Source of the DNA: an uncultured Desulfovibrio sp.
Lineage (GTDB): Bacteria > Desulfobacterota > Desulfovibrionia > Desulfovibrionales > Desulfovibrionaceae
Assembly (NCBI RefSeq): GCF_902477725.1
Contig: NZ_CABSIF010000009.1
Location: 90,198-154,197, forward strand
DNA: 64,000 nt
Direction of reading: 5' to 3'
Positions 45,089-53,013 of this stretch are shown one piece after another; positions within the stretch are counted from its first letter, which is position 1, and each line of letters starts with the position of its first letter. The notes below the pieces were generated by a model, which was given only the letters and a program-made list of their open reading frames with translations, ran no database searches and was not told the DNA's origin. Position numbers and translations under genes: made by a program.

Positions 45089-45501
45089 TCAGCGCTGTAA
45101 AATTTCAACTGGTGCATGCCAGCTTACATTTGAAAGTGTTTTGTTTGCCCACAAAATTAGTTCTTGCGAAGGCATCTCATGATCAAAGTATGTTCTGCGT
45201 GTAACCCACATTCTAAAATCAGAAAAGTTCAGCAGGGCCGTAATATAGCTAATCCTTAATTGTTCTACACTCGCGCGTAAATCAATGCCCAATTTGCACA
45301 ACAAATTATCCCCAAACAAATATTTTGGCGGTAATATACAATTTCTGAAAGCATCATATAACTGTGTTGCCGCAAAAAAAACTGAACGTTTGCGCAAATA
45401 CTCGAATGTAAGCCTGCTGTCTGGCATTCTATGATACACTGAGGCATCAGGGTGAAGCAAAAAAAGCCAGTTATCTTTAAGCTTCAAACTCGGTCCAGTC
45501 T
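45089..45501 (-). pseudogene. Downstream half of the split (phase-variable) glycosyltransferase
   Basis: This frame continues the glycosyltransferase at 45484-46368 but is displaced by one base at the ten-base C run. After the tract it reads ETGPSLKLKDNWLFLLHPDA and SVYHRMPDSRLTFEYLRKRS, the usual late GT2 acceptor and base region. It has no start codon or ribosome site of its own. With 11 or 8 G (sense strand) the two halves would join into about 425 residues. As read here it is off. Confidence 0.75.
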
Positions 45502-46368
45502 CCCCCCCCCCTGAAAAAGCACATTTGGCATGCAATCAGGTTCGAATCCTTCAAGTTCTTCAAGCGCCTTACGTCGAATACTGTAATTACAGCCAAAGAC
45601 TAGTTGAGGATTTGCAATAAAAGTTGGCGTTTCAACACCTTCAAGCAATGAATAATATACATTAATTTTTATTCCAGAAGTATCCTGGCTCCACAACATG
45701 TCAAACCAGATTGGCAACGGAGAGGTAAACTTACCAATGTTATTTCCGCTCACCAAGCCGAGTCTCGCATTAGTTGAGAATGCGTTATCAATGGCGGCCA
45801 GCCAGCTAGGGAAAGCTTCAATATCGTCATCACAAAAAACTAAAATTTCGGCCCTTGCAGCCCTCCAGCCCGCATGCCGAGCAGCTGAGAGCGACTGATC
45901 CCGCTCATAAACAACTCGAAAAAAACGAAACCGACTTTTATAACTGTCGCAAATAGAATCCGTTTCGTCGGAGCAATTATTGTTTACAACAATAATTTCA
46001 AAATAATTATTACTCAAAGTCTGTAGACAAAGAGATTCAAAAAGGCCCGGAAGCATGTCCGCGCGATTATATGTCGGAATAATCACTGAAAGCCTGATTT
46101 GACCCACATCATTACTACCAAAGCAGGAAAAATCAGGTGAAGCCCCTCCCCCCTGCATCCGCTGCTGCTTGCAAAGAACGACTGCAATAAATTCCGCCAC
46201 CCGAAAAAATTTTCGTTCAAGCGCCCATACACCAGCATTTCTGAACAGAGAGCCAAGAGGCAACTTACTCAACAAAAAAAATATACTGCACAGAAGAGTT
46301 TTCGGTATTAACTTTATCCAGCGCTTGATAGGACCAGGCAAAATATTTTTCAAGCTAAGTTTAGCCAT
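45484..46368 (-). CDS. Family 2 glycosyltransferase, N-terminal part in the frame as read (phase-variable)
   Basis: 294 residues from ATG 46368 (GGAG eight bases before). It begins with about 70 residues containing a hydrophobic segment, then the GT-A motifs LSVIIPTYNRADMLPGLFESL, VVNNNCSDETD and the acidic FCDDDIEAFPSWL. The chain ends abnormally just after the poly-G tract with RLDRV. The usual GT2 C-terminal block lies in the next frame (45089-45501). The full protein in the on state would be about 426 residues with 11 G. The truncated form lacks the catalytic-base region and is probably inactive. Confidence 0.78.
   Translation of the reverse strand: MAKLSLKNILPGPIKRWIKLIPKTLLCSIFFLLSKLPLGSLFRNAGVWALERKFFRVAEFIAVVLCKQQRMQGGGASPDFSCFGSNDVGQIRLSVIIPTYNRADMLPGLFESLCLQTLSNNYFEIIVVNNNCSDETDSICDSYKSRFRFFRVVYERDQSLSAARHAGWRAARAEILVFCDDDIEAFPSWLAAIDNAFSTNARLGLVSGNNIGKFTSPLPIWFDMLWSQDTSGIKINVYYSLLEGVETPTFIANPQLVFGCNYSIRRKALEELEGFEPDCMPNVLFQGGGRLDRV
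45502..45511 (-). repeat. Homopolymer of ten C (ten G in the sense strand)
   Basis: The longest single-base G/C run inside a gene in this window, placed at codons 286-289 of the glycosyltransferase, exactly where its reading frame breaks. Such tracts change length by slipped-strand mispairing and switch genes on and off. Confidence 0.9.
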
Positions 46369-46559
46369 GCAAAAATCTCCTAATTTTCACAAACAATCAA
46401 CTAAACAGCAATAGTTGCATAAAAAATATACATAACGAGCCCTGTCGCTAATCACATGTTCAACTAAAGATGCAATTGCGCAATCATGTTAAAGAAAGGT
46501 AGATAGCAAGCTTATAACAGAGTGTTGTTTTACTCCTGAAAGTAAGAGCACCGACCAAG

Positions 46560-46604
46560 CCTTGCACAGCTTATTCAGATGCAGCCGAAATAAGCTGTGC
46601 AAGG
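46560..46604. repeat. Perfect 16-bp inverted repeat in an intergenic region
   Basis: The arms are 46560-46575 and 46589-46604 with a 13-base loop. It lies between the methyltransferase stop and the glycosyltransferase start. Neither strand has a T run, so it is not a classic terminator. A role in attenuation, mRNA stability or recombination is possible. Confidence 0.8.
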
Positions 46605-46646
46605 GGGGAATTTCTGGATGATCATCGGGTTCTGTAAACCTAAAGT

Positions 46647-47813
46647 CTAGCGAGTGAAAGCTATTAAAGTCCTCCCAAAATTTCCTTTAAAAGCTCCAAC
46701 ACCATCATTGTCTGCACCCAGCCGGACTGCATGTTCAAATGTAGAATTTTTAAGCACCCAAGCTTCAATCGAGTCTACTGTCCAGCCCGCCAAGCTCTCT
46801 GCAAACCACTGCTCATGTGAATCTGCCATTTCAAAAAACAAAACAGACTTCGTTGCATCATCAAGAAGATGCAACATGTGCTCTGCGACACCAGGAATGC
46901 GGCCTGTAACAAAATGATGCATTATACTTAAACAACAAACTGCGTCATACTGTTCGCAAGTTGTCAAAAAACGCACAATCTCATTTTTAAAAATTTTATT
47001 TCGCGTTTTTTCAAAAAATATATTACCTACCATAATCGCTGTATTGTCTTTTTCAACACCAAACGCGTCATATCCAGCCTTACCAAACTCGTTAACAAAC
47101 CAACCATAGTAAGAGCCGAGATCCAAAACTGACCTTGCATCGGAACAGTTTTTCTTTAAAAAAGAATGCATTTTTCCAAAACGATCCGAACAACGACGAG
47201 CCAGCACCCAACGACTTTCAAGTTCAGGGCACGCCAAAGGCTGGTAAAGGATGCGGTCACCATCTTCCCACTGCAAATTCTCCAAAAGAAATTGAACTGG
47301 TGTCCTTGTAATTTTTTTCTTTAAAATTTTTGCCTTGATATGACTTTTCCCAGACGCGACTGCAAATGCACACCGATGATTACCTTGTATAAGCTGATAA
47401 CAGTCAGAGTCTTGAATCGGCGCCAACTCTATAATTTCACCATCCTTGGAGTGCCCCTCGGACAAAAATCCATCTACTGACTCATTTTTATAAAGCTTTA
47501 CAAAGCGTTGTGCGCAATTTAATATTTTGTCTTCAGAGGTAATTTTCGGAAAATACTCTCCAAAAAGCTCAATGCAATCTCTAGCATTAATGTAATAGTC
47601 AGTTTTTTTAAATATCTCATCGTCGAATATACTATCGCCAATTTTATCATACTGCTTCAACAAAAGCGCATGCGGCCCATCTTCTACACGAGTGGAAGGA
47701 CGCACGAAATTTCCAGTCATCAATGAATACTTATACCCAGGAAGGTCATTTTCACCCCCAAGGAGAATCTTTTTTAACGGCACTTCTTTGACAACTGAAC
47801 GGCTAAATAACAT
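46647..47813 (-). CDS. ParB-like domain fused to SAM methyltransferase
   Basis: 388 residues from ATG 47813 (GGAG about eight bases upstream); an in-frame TTG at 47828 is less likely. The N-terminal part contains LAPIQDSDCYQLIQGNHRCAFAVASG, the Glu/Gly-Asn-His-Arg pattern of ParB/sulfiredoxin-like nucleases and ATP-binding domains. Residues from about 225 show VLDLGSYYGWFVNEFGKAGYDAFGVEKD, a class I SAM-binding loop with a Gly-poor variant (DLGSYYGW). The acceptor is likely a sugar or lipid carrier. It is AT-rich and overlaps the next gene by 11 bases. The combination occurs in polysaccharide loci but has no known function. Confidence 0.72.
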   Translation of the reverse strand: MLFSRSVVKEVPLKKILLGGENDLPGYKYSLMTGNFVRPSTRVEDGPHALLLKQYDKIGDSIFDDEIFKKTDYYINARDCIELFGEYFPKITSEDKILNCAQRFVKLYKNESVDGFLSEGHSKDGEIIELAPIQDSDCYQLIQGNHRCAFAVASGKSHIKAKILKKKITRTPVQFLLENLQWEDGDRILYQPLACPELESRWVLARRCSDRFGKMHSFLKKNCSDARSVLDLGSYYGWFVNEFGKAGYDAFGVEKDNTAIMVGNIFFEKTRNKIFKNEIVRFLTTCEQYDAVCCLSIMHHFVTGRIPGVAEHMLHLLDDATKSVLFFEMADSHEQWFAESLAGWTVDSIEAWVLKNSTFEHAVRLGADNDGVGAFKGNFGRTLIAFTR

Positions 47814-48720
47814 CTTCGCCCTCTCCAAACCTAGTGGTTAAATAATCATAAAATGTCATCATACCGCTTTCCCTATCGCCGTTAATTCCATAGTATGTCA
47901 ATTTATGCACTGCGGACATTTCGAGAATATCCTCAAATCGACTTTGATTAAATGGCTTTGATAGTTCAAGCTGCAATACATGTGGTGGCACACTACTATA
48001 GAATGGAATACTCTCCCATTCTTTCCAGAGCACTTTATAATTCTCTATGAGATTAGAAAAAATTAAATGCAAAATGTAGTAATGAGCTAAGTAATCATAA
48101 TTTTTCCAGTACTCTAATAGTGCATCAAGCGATGCTCGAACAAGCTCTTGCCCCTTAGCTGCATGCAGATACCAAACAGACCCCAGTATTCTGCTCCCAC
48201 CTAAAAGGCTCTCAGGAGGGCAGGAAAACCAAAAAAAAGGTGCAGTAAAAAACGCATCTGGGGGCCGTTTTGTGAGCAACACGGTGGCATCAATCCATGT
48301 CCCTCCATATTTACGCAGCAACATCAACCGGACTATATCAGAAAAATGGGCCTCAGGTATTATTTTCTTTTCGTATTTATCCCAGACATATGCCGGAAGA
48401 TCAACATAGTTACAAACAGTATCTCGACTGAGCACAACATGCCTTTTGTGCGCGAGATTATGAGAAACAGATTTGACACACACCTTGACTATCGGAGGAG
48501 CATTTTCGATCCCCTGTCCCCAAAATTGCCAGACATAATCCACATCAGCCCTTTCGACCCTTTTTGTGGGGGTTGGGATATACTGAATTTGTCTGTTCAG
48601 AGATTGCATAATCCTGTCTTCTGCAATAGCAGCCTCAACGAATCGACAGGCTCGAGAAGACATCTGCAAAGCCCGCAATCCAATCTTCAATCTCTTTACA
48701 GCATTAGATATCACAGCCAT
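47803..48720 (-). CDS. Capsular polysaccharide synthesis-type glycosyltransferase (GT32-like)
   Basis: 305 residues. The core motif FSDIVRLMLLRKYGGTWIDATVLL contains the D-x-D-like WIDAT that binds the nucleotide sugar in the Caps_synth/GT32 group. VWQFWGQGIENAPPIVKVCV is the characteristic N-terminal strand. No membrane segments. Two Trp-rich blocks (FFWFSCP) precede the acceptor region. AT-rich; its 5' end overlaps the wzt 3' end. Confidence 0.8.
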   Translation of the reverse strand: MAVISNAVKRLKIGLRALQMSSRACRFVEAAIAEDRIMQSLNRQIQYIPTPTKRVERADVDYVWQFWGQGIENAPPIVKVCVKSVSHNLAHKRHVVLSRDTVCNYVDLPAYVWDKYEKKIIPEAHFSDIVRLMLLRKYGGTWIDATVLLTKRPPDAFFTAPFFWFSCPPESLLGGSRILGSVWYLHAAKGQELVRASLDALLEYWKNYDYLAHYYILHLIFSNLIENYKVLWKEWESIPFYSSVPPHVLQLELSKPFNQSRFEDILEMSAVHKLTYYGINGDRESGMMTFYDYLTTRFGEGEDVI

Positions 48721-49936
48721 TCAGCTTGCTCCACGTAAAGTCTGGATAAACCAAACCCATTCCGGCGTCCGGGATCTTTCCATTTTTATAATAATCTGTT
48801 TCAACTATTTCTATTGACAGCAGGACATCCCAACTCTTCAAAAAGACACGATTTGCATAGGCGCCAAGTGAAACAGTGTATATTCCTGGTGCAAGATAAT
48901 TTTTTTCCAACGTTGCAACCAACCGATCGCCACCATTGATCTCAAAGCCATTACCTTCCATCAAAAGGCTACTCACGGTAAGAATACGGCTTTCATTTGA
49001 TGACACTGCAACGTTAAAATTCATCTGTGAAAGAAAAAAATCGCTCTTCTCAAAATCGAATCTAAAAATAATATCTTCGCCTACTTTAAATTTTACAACT
49101 TGATTTCCATGAACATCAGTGCTGTAAAATCTAAATTTATGACCTTGAAGCTCACACTCTGTTTGCGCAACATCAATCGCATTGTGCCCAATATAATTTT
49201 TTATTGCGGCATTATTGTCTGAAAATCCGCGCACCATGCCCTTATCAACAACAAAAATTGAACTGCACAAATTTTCAACAATGGCTAGATTATGACTTAC
49301 AAGCAAAACGGTGTGTCCATCGTCGCTCTTACTTTTTTCCATTTTTTTTATGCATTTCTTCTGAAACTCGGCATCACCCACAGCCAGCACTTCATCCACA
49401 ATAAGTATTTCAGGCTCCAGATGGGCCGCCACGGCAAAGGCAAGCCGCACATACATTCCGGAGGAATAGCGCTTCACGGGGGTATCCAGAAACTTCTCCA
49501 CCCCGGCAAAATCCACTATTTCATCAAACTTGCGGCGAACTTCGGCCCGACTCATGCCTAGAATGGCGCCATTGAGAAAAATATTTTCCCGGCCCGTCAG
49601 CTCCGGGTGAAAGCCCGTGCCAACTTCGAGCAGGCTGGCTACCCGGCCCCGCAGGGTAATGCGCCCGGTTGTCGGCTCGGTAATGCGCGAGAGCAGCTTG
49701 AGCAAGGTGGATTTTCCCGCGCCGTTGCGCCCGATAATCCCCACGCGGTCACCCGGCATGATGTCAAAATTCACATCCTTGAGCGCCCAGAATTCTTCCT
49801 GACTCTGCCCGCCCCTGCTGAGTAGGCGTTTGGGCAGCTTAAAAAGTTCCTCACGCAAAGACTTGTAGCGGGTCTGCCCTTCGTGTCGGATGGTATAGCT
49901 CTTGCCGAGCCCTTCAACTGATATGATGGGTTTCAT
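48704..49936 (-). CDS. wzt: ABC transporter ATPase for O-antigen export, Wzt
   Basis: 410 residues. Walker A is GIIGRNGAGKSTLLK (about 66-80), the signature is YSSGMYVRLAFAVA, and Walker B is EILIVDEVLAVGD (about 175-187). After residue about 200 a C-terminal domain of about 200 residues follows, as in Wzt proteins that recognise the terminal sugar of the O chain. The first 190 codons are GC-rich like the host, the rest AT-rich like the core, so the gene is a mosaic. Eight A (sense) lie at the change (49342-49349). Works with Wzm in the inner membrane. Confidence 0.93.
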   Translation of the reverse strand: MKPIISVEGLGKSYTIRHEGQTRYKSLREELFKLPKRLLSRGGQSQEEFWALKDVNFDIMPGDRVGIIGRNGAGKSTLLKLLSRITEPTTGRITLRGRVASLLEVGTGFHPELTGRENIFLNGAILGMSRAEVRRKFDEIVDFAGVEKFLDTPVKRYSSGMYVRLAFAVAAHLEPEILIVDEVLAVGDAEFQKKCIKKMEKSKSDDGHTVLLVSHNLAIVENLCSSIFVVDKGMVRGFSDNNAAIKNYIGHNAIDVAQTECELQGHKFRFYSTDVHGNQVVKFKVGEDIIFRFDFEKSDFFLSQMNFNVAVSSNESRILTVSSLLMEGNGFEINGGDRLVATLEKNYLAPGIYTVSLGAYANRVFLKSWDVLLSIEIVETDYYKNGKIPDAGMGLVYPDFTWSKLNGCDI

Positions 49937-49945
49937 CTACTCGTC

Positions 49946-50767
49946 CTATATAACGTCCGCAAAAGTGCGTTCAGTATTGCGAAAAGTTCTGATGCCGCAA
50001 AATAGCAGTACAACCGCGTAGCCCACGCTGATGGAGAGCGCCCGAACAGGGCATTCCATGCTGCCAAGCACAGCCCACCGAAAACCATCAATAACGCCGA
50101 CCATGGGATTGCACTCGTAAAGCAGACGCCACTTCTCCGGCACAATGCCTGACGAAAAGCCCACGGGCGACAGATACAGGCCGAACTGGGTAATGAAGGG
50201 AACAATGATGCGGAAGTCACGGTACGTTACGTTAAGCGCGCAAAGTATAAGCCCCGGCCCCAATGCAACAAGGGCGGCGAGTAAGGTCAGGGGCAAAACA
50301 GCCAGAACTTGCACGGGTGGCACATACTGATAGAACACCATCATCAATGCCAGCAGCACAAAAGAAATAACAAAGTCCACTACAGCTACGCCCATGGTCG
50401 CAGCGGGGACGATAATCCTGGGGAAATAAACCTTGGAAATCAGATTACTGTTGGCAACCAGACTGTTGGCAATGGCAGCGATAGCCGTGGCGAACATCTG
50501 CCAGGGGAGCATGGCCACAAAAACCATCAGTGGATATGGAGCCACGCCTTCGGAAGGCAGTTTTGCCACCTTTGCAAACACAAACGTAAAGGCCGCCATA
50601 GTCAGCAAAGGGCGCAGCACAGCCCACAAAATACCCACCACGGTCTGCTTGTACTGCACAGCCACATCGCGCCATGTCAATATGAGAAAAAGCTCCCGAT
50701 AACGCCACAGGTCTTTCCAGTATTGCCGCTCTGCGCGACCGGCCTCAATGACAAGCTCGTGAGCCAT
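49946..50767 (-). CDS. wzm: ABC transporter permease for O-antigen export, Wzm
   Basis: 273 residues, about six hydrophobic helices of the ABC-2 type. RYRELFLILTWRDVAVQYKQTVVGILWAVLRPLLTM is the typical N-terminal interfacial region. With Wzt it exports the undecaprenyl-linked O chain to the periplasm, so no Wzx flippase or Wzy polymerase is needed, and none is seen. GC-rich, like the host. The gap to wzt is 9 bases. Confidence 0.93.
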   Translation of the reverse strand: MAHELVIEAGRAERQYWKDLWRYRELFLILTWRDVAVQYKQTVVGILWAVLRPLLTMAAFTFVFAKVAKLPSEGVAPYPLMVFVAMLPWQMFATAIAAIANSLVANSNLISKVYFPRIIVPAATMGVAVVDFVISFVLLALMMVFYQYVPPVQVLAVLPLTLLAALVALGPGLILCALNVTYRDFRIIVPFITQFGLYLSPVGFSSGIVPEKWRLLYECNPMVGVIDGFRWAVLGSMECPVRALSISVGYAVVLLFCGIRTFRNTERTFADVI

Positions 50768-50772
50768 AAACG

Positions 50773-51714
50773 CTAATAACCCCGCTTATGCTGGTTTTGC
50801 AAAAAATCGCTGTACGCATCGCCCAGGCCTTCCTCAAGCCCAACGCGGGGTTTCCACCCCATGCCCAAAAGCTTGCCCGAATCCATGAGCTTGCGGGGCG
50901 TACCGTCCGGCTTGGCAGAATCAGTATCGATCTCGCCGTTGAAGCCCACAACCCTGGCAATAAGCCGGGCAACTTCCATAATGGTGCATTCCTGCTGGCA
51001 GCCCACATTCACGTGTTCAAAGTCAGAATAGTTCTCGAGCAAAAACACGCAGGCTTCCGCCATGTCGTCCACGTGTAAAAATTCTCGCAACGCCTTGCCT
51101 GTACCCCAAATGGTCACCTTGGCGGCTCCGCCTTCCTTTGCCTCGTGAAAGCGGCGAATCAGCGCAGGGATTACATGGCTGTTTTCCGGATGATAGTTGT
51201 CTCCAGGGCCATACAGATTGGTAGGCATAGCGCTGATGGCGTCAAAGCCATACTGCTTGCGGTAGGCCTGGCACATCTTGATGCCCGAGATTTTAGCCAG
51301 TGCGTAAGCATCATTGGTTGGCTCCAGCGGCCCGGTAAGCAGAGACTCTTCCTTAATGGGCTGCGGGCACAACTTGGGGTAAATGCATGACGACCCAAGA
51401 AACAGCAACTTTTTACAGCCGTTGCGGTATGCGCTGTCGATGACGTTGTTCTGGATTTGCAGATTTTGATAAATGAATTCTGCAGGATATGTGGCATTGG
51501 CGTGGATGCCCCCCACCTTGGCGGCGGCAAGGATCACCACATCAGGCCTGTGCTGGGCAAAAAAAGCCCGCACCCCGGCCTGATCGCACAGATCCAGTTC
51601 CGCATGGGTGCGTGTGAGCTGCCGCTCATACCCAGAGCGCGTCAAGGCACGGCACAGGGCGCTACCTACAAGCCCCCTGTGCCCCGCCACATAAACCAGA
51701 GCATCCTTGAGCAT
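50773..51714 (-). CDS. fcl: GDP-L-fucose synthase
   Basis: 313 residues. Bifunctional epimerase-reductase that turns GDP-4-keto-6-deoxymannose into GDP-L-fucose. NADP motif AGHRGLVGSALCRAL, catalytic blocks FLGSSCIYPKL, NDAYALAKISGIK (YxxxK) and YGFDAISAMPTNLYGPGDNYH. It is 3 bases downstream of gmd and 5 bases upstream of wzm. The GT10 fucosyltransferase at 38.5 kb is the obvious user. Confidence 0.95.
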   Translation of the reverse strand: MLKDALVYVAGHRGLVGSALCRALTRSGYERQLTRTHAELDLCDQAGVRAFFAQHRPDVVILAAAKVGGIHANATYPAEFIYQNLQIQNNVIDSAYRNGCKKLLFLGSSCIYPKLCPQPIKEESLLTGPLEPTNDAYALAKISGIKMCQAYRKQYGFDAISAMPTNLYGPGDNYHPENSHVIPALIRRFHEAKEGGAAKVTIWGTGKALREFLHVDDMAEACVFLLENYSDFEHVNVGCQQECTIMEVARLIARVVGFNGEIDTDSAKPDGTPRKLMDSGKLLGMGWKPRVGLEEGLGDAYSDFLQNQHKRGY

Positions 51715-51717
51715 GGC

Positions 51718-52866
51718 CTACTCGTTATGGCTGAAGGTTTTAAATCCCGCCACCTTGCACACGGCGTCGCGCATGCTCAGGGCAAGATCTTCGCGCGCCA
51801 TTTCGGCCACCATGTCTTCAAAAGATGTTTTCGGCTCCCACCCCAGCTTTTCCTTGGCCTTGGCCGGTTGGCCCAGCAATGTTTCCACTTCTGTGGGGCG
51901 GAAGTAGCGCGGGTCAACGCGCACAATAACATCGCCGGGCTTGAGATGGCATTCCAGCCCCTGACGGTTGCCAGCAACCTGCTGCAAGCGGCTCACGTCA
52001 ACGCTTGTTACGGTGCCGGTTTCTTCCACGCCAGTGCCCTGCCAGCTGAGGCAGACGCCAAGTTCTGCGGCTGCGGCATTGACAAAATCGCGCACGGAAA
52101 ACTGCCGTCCGGTGGCGATAACAAAATCATCGGGCTTTTCCTGCTGCAACATAAGCCACTGCATTTCAACGTAATCGCGCGCGTGACCCCAGTCGCGCTT
52201 GGCATCCATGTTGCCGAGGTACAGGCAATCCTGCAAGCCAAGCACCATGCGCGACATGGCGCGGGTGATCTTGCGGGTCACAAAGGTCTCACCACGGATG
52301 GGCGATTCGTGATTGAAAAGGATGCCGTTGCAGGCATACATGCCGTAAGCTTCGCGATAGTTGACCGTAATCCAGTAGGCATAAAGCTTGGCGCAGGCAT
52401 AGGGAGAGCGGGGATAAAACGGTGTTTTTTCCGTCTGCGGCACTTCCTGCACCAGCCCGAAAAGTTCAGAGGTCGAGGCCTGATAAAAACGCGTGGTCTC
52501 CGTGAGCCCAGCAATGCGAATGGCCTCGAGCAGGCGTAAGGTTCCGAGGGCGTCCACATCCGCAGTGTATTCGGGGGACTCAAAAGAAACCTGCACATGG
52601 CTCTGCGCAGCCAGATTATACACTTCGTCCGGCTTCACTTCCTGCATAAGGCGCACAAGATTGCTGGAGTCGCTTAGGTCTCCGTAGTGCAAGACAAAGT
52701 GCCGCCGATTGACATGCGGGTCTTCATACAGATGATCAATGCGGTCGGTGTTGAACAACGAGGCGCGCCGTTTGATGCCGTGCACCTCGTAGCCCTTCTG
52801 CAACAGAAACTCCGCAAGGTAAGCCCCATCCTGTCCGGTGATGCCAGTTATAAGCGCTTTTTTCAT
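51718..52866 (-). CDS. gmd: GDP-mannose 4,6-dehydratase
   Basis: 382 residues. NADP motif ITGITGQDGAYLAEFLL, then KRRASLFNTDRIDHLYED, QASTSELFG and SPYACAKLYAYWIT (YxxxK). Product is GDP-4-keto-6-deoxymannose, used both for fucose (Fcl) and for perosamine (DegT-type enzyme). There is no ribosome site before the ATG, and TATACT ends six bases upstream, so a leaderless transcript is conceivable. Confidence 0.96.
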   Translation of the reverse strand: MKKALITGITGQDGAYLAEFLLQKGYEVHGIKRRASLFNTDRIDHLYEDPHVNRRHFVLHYGDLSDSSNLVRLMQEVKPDEVYNLAAQSHVQVSFESPEYTADVDALGTLRLLEAIRIAGLTETTRFYQASTSELFGLVQEVPQTEKTPFYPRSPYACAKLYAYWITVNYREAYGMYACNGILFNHESPIRGETFVTRKITRAMSRMVLGLQDCLYLGNMDAKRDWGHARDYVEMQWLMLQQEKPDDFVIATGRQFSVRDFVNAAAAELGVCLSWQGTGVEETGTVTSVDVSRLQQVAGNRQGLECHLKPGDVIVRVDPRYFRPTEVETLLGQPAKAKEKLGWEPKTSFEDMVAEMAREDLALSMRDAVCKVAGFKTFSHNE

Positions 52867-53013
52867 AATTTTAGTATATTATCGTTTTAATGGTGAAGCT
52901 ACGAGGGCTGAAACTCTCTGCTGCCAGCTAAGAGGCGGGTAAAATACCTTGCAAGACTACCATTGTCCACTGGTCAAAACAGCAGTCGTGCTGCAGCCAT
53001 ACTGGCAGCCGTG

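Noticed and set aside
46560..46604. Intrinsic terminator
   Set aside because: The stem is strong but neither strand has a T run, so it is listed as a repeat.
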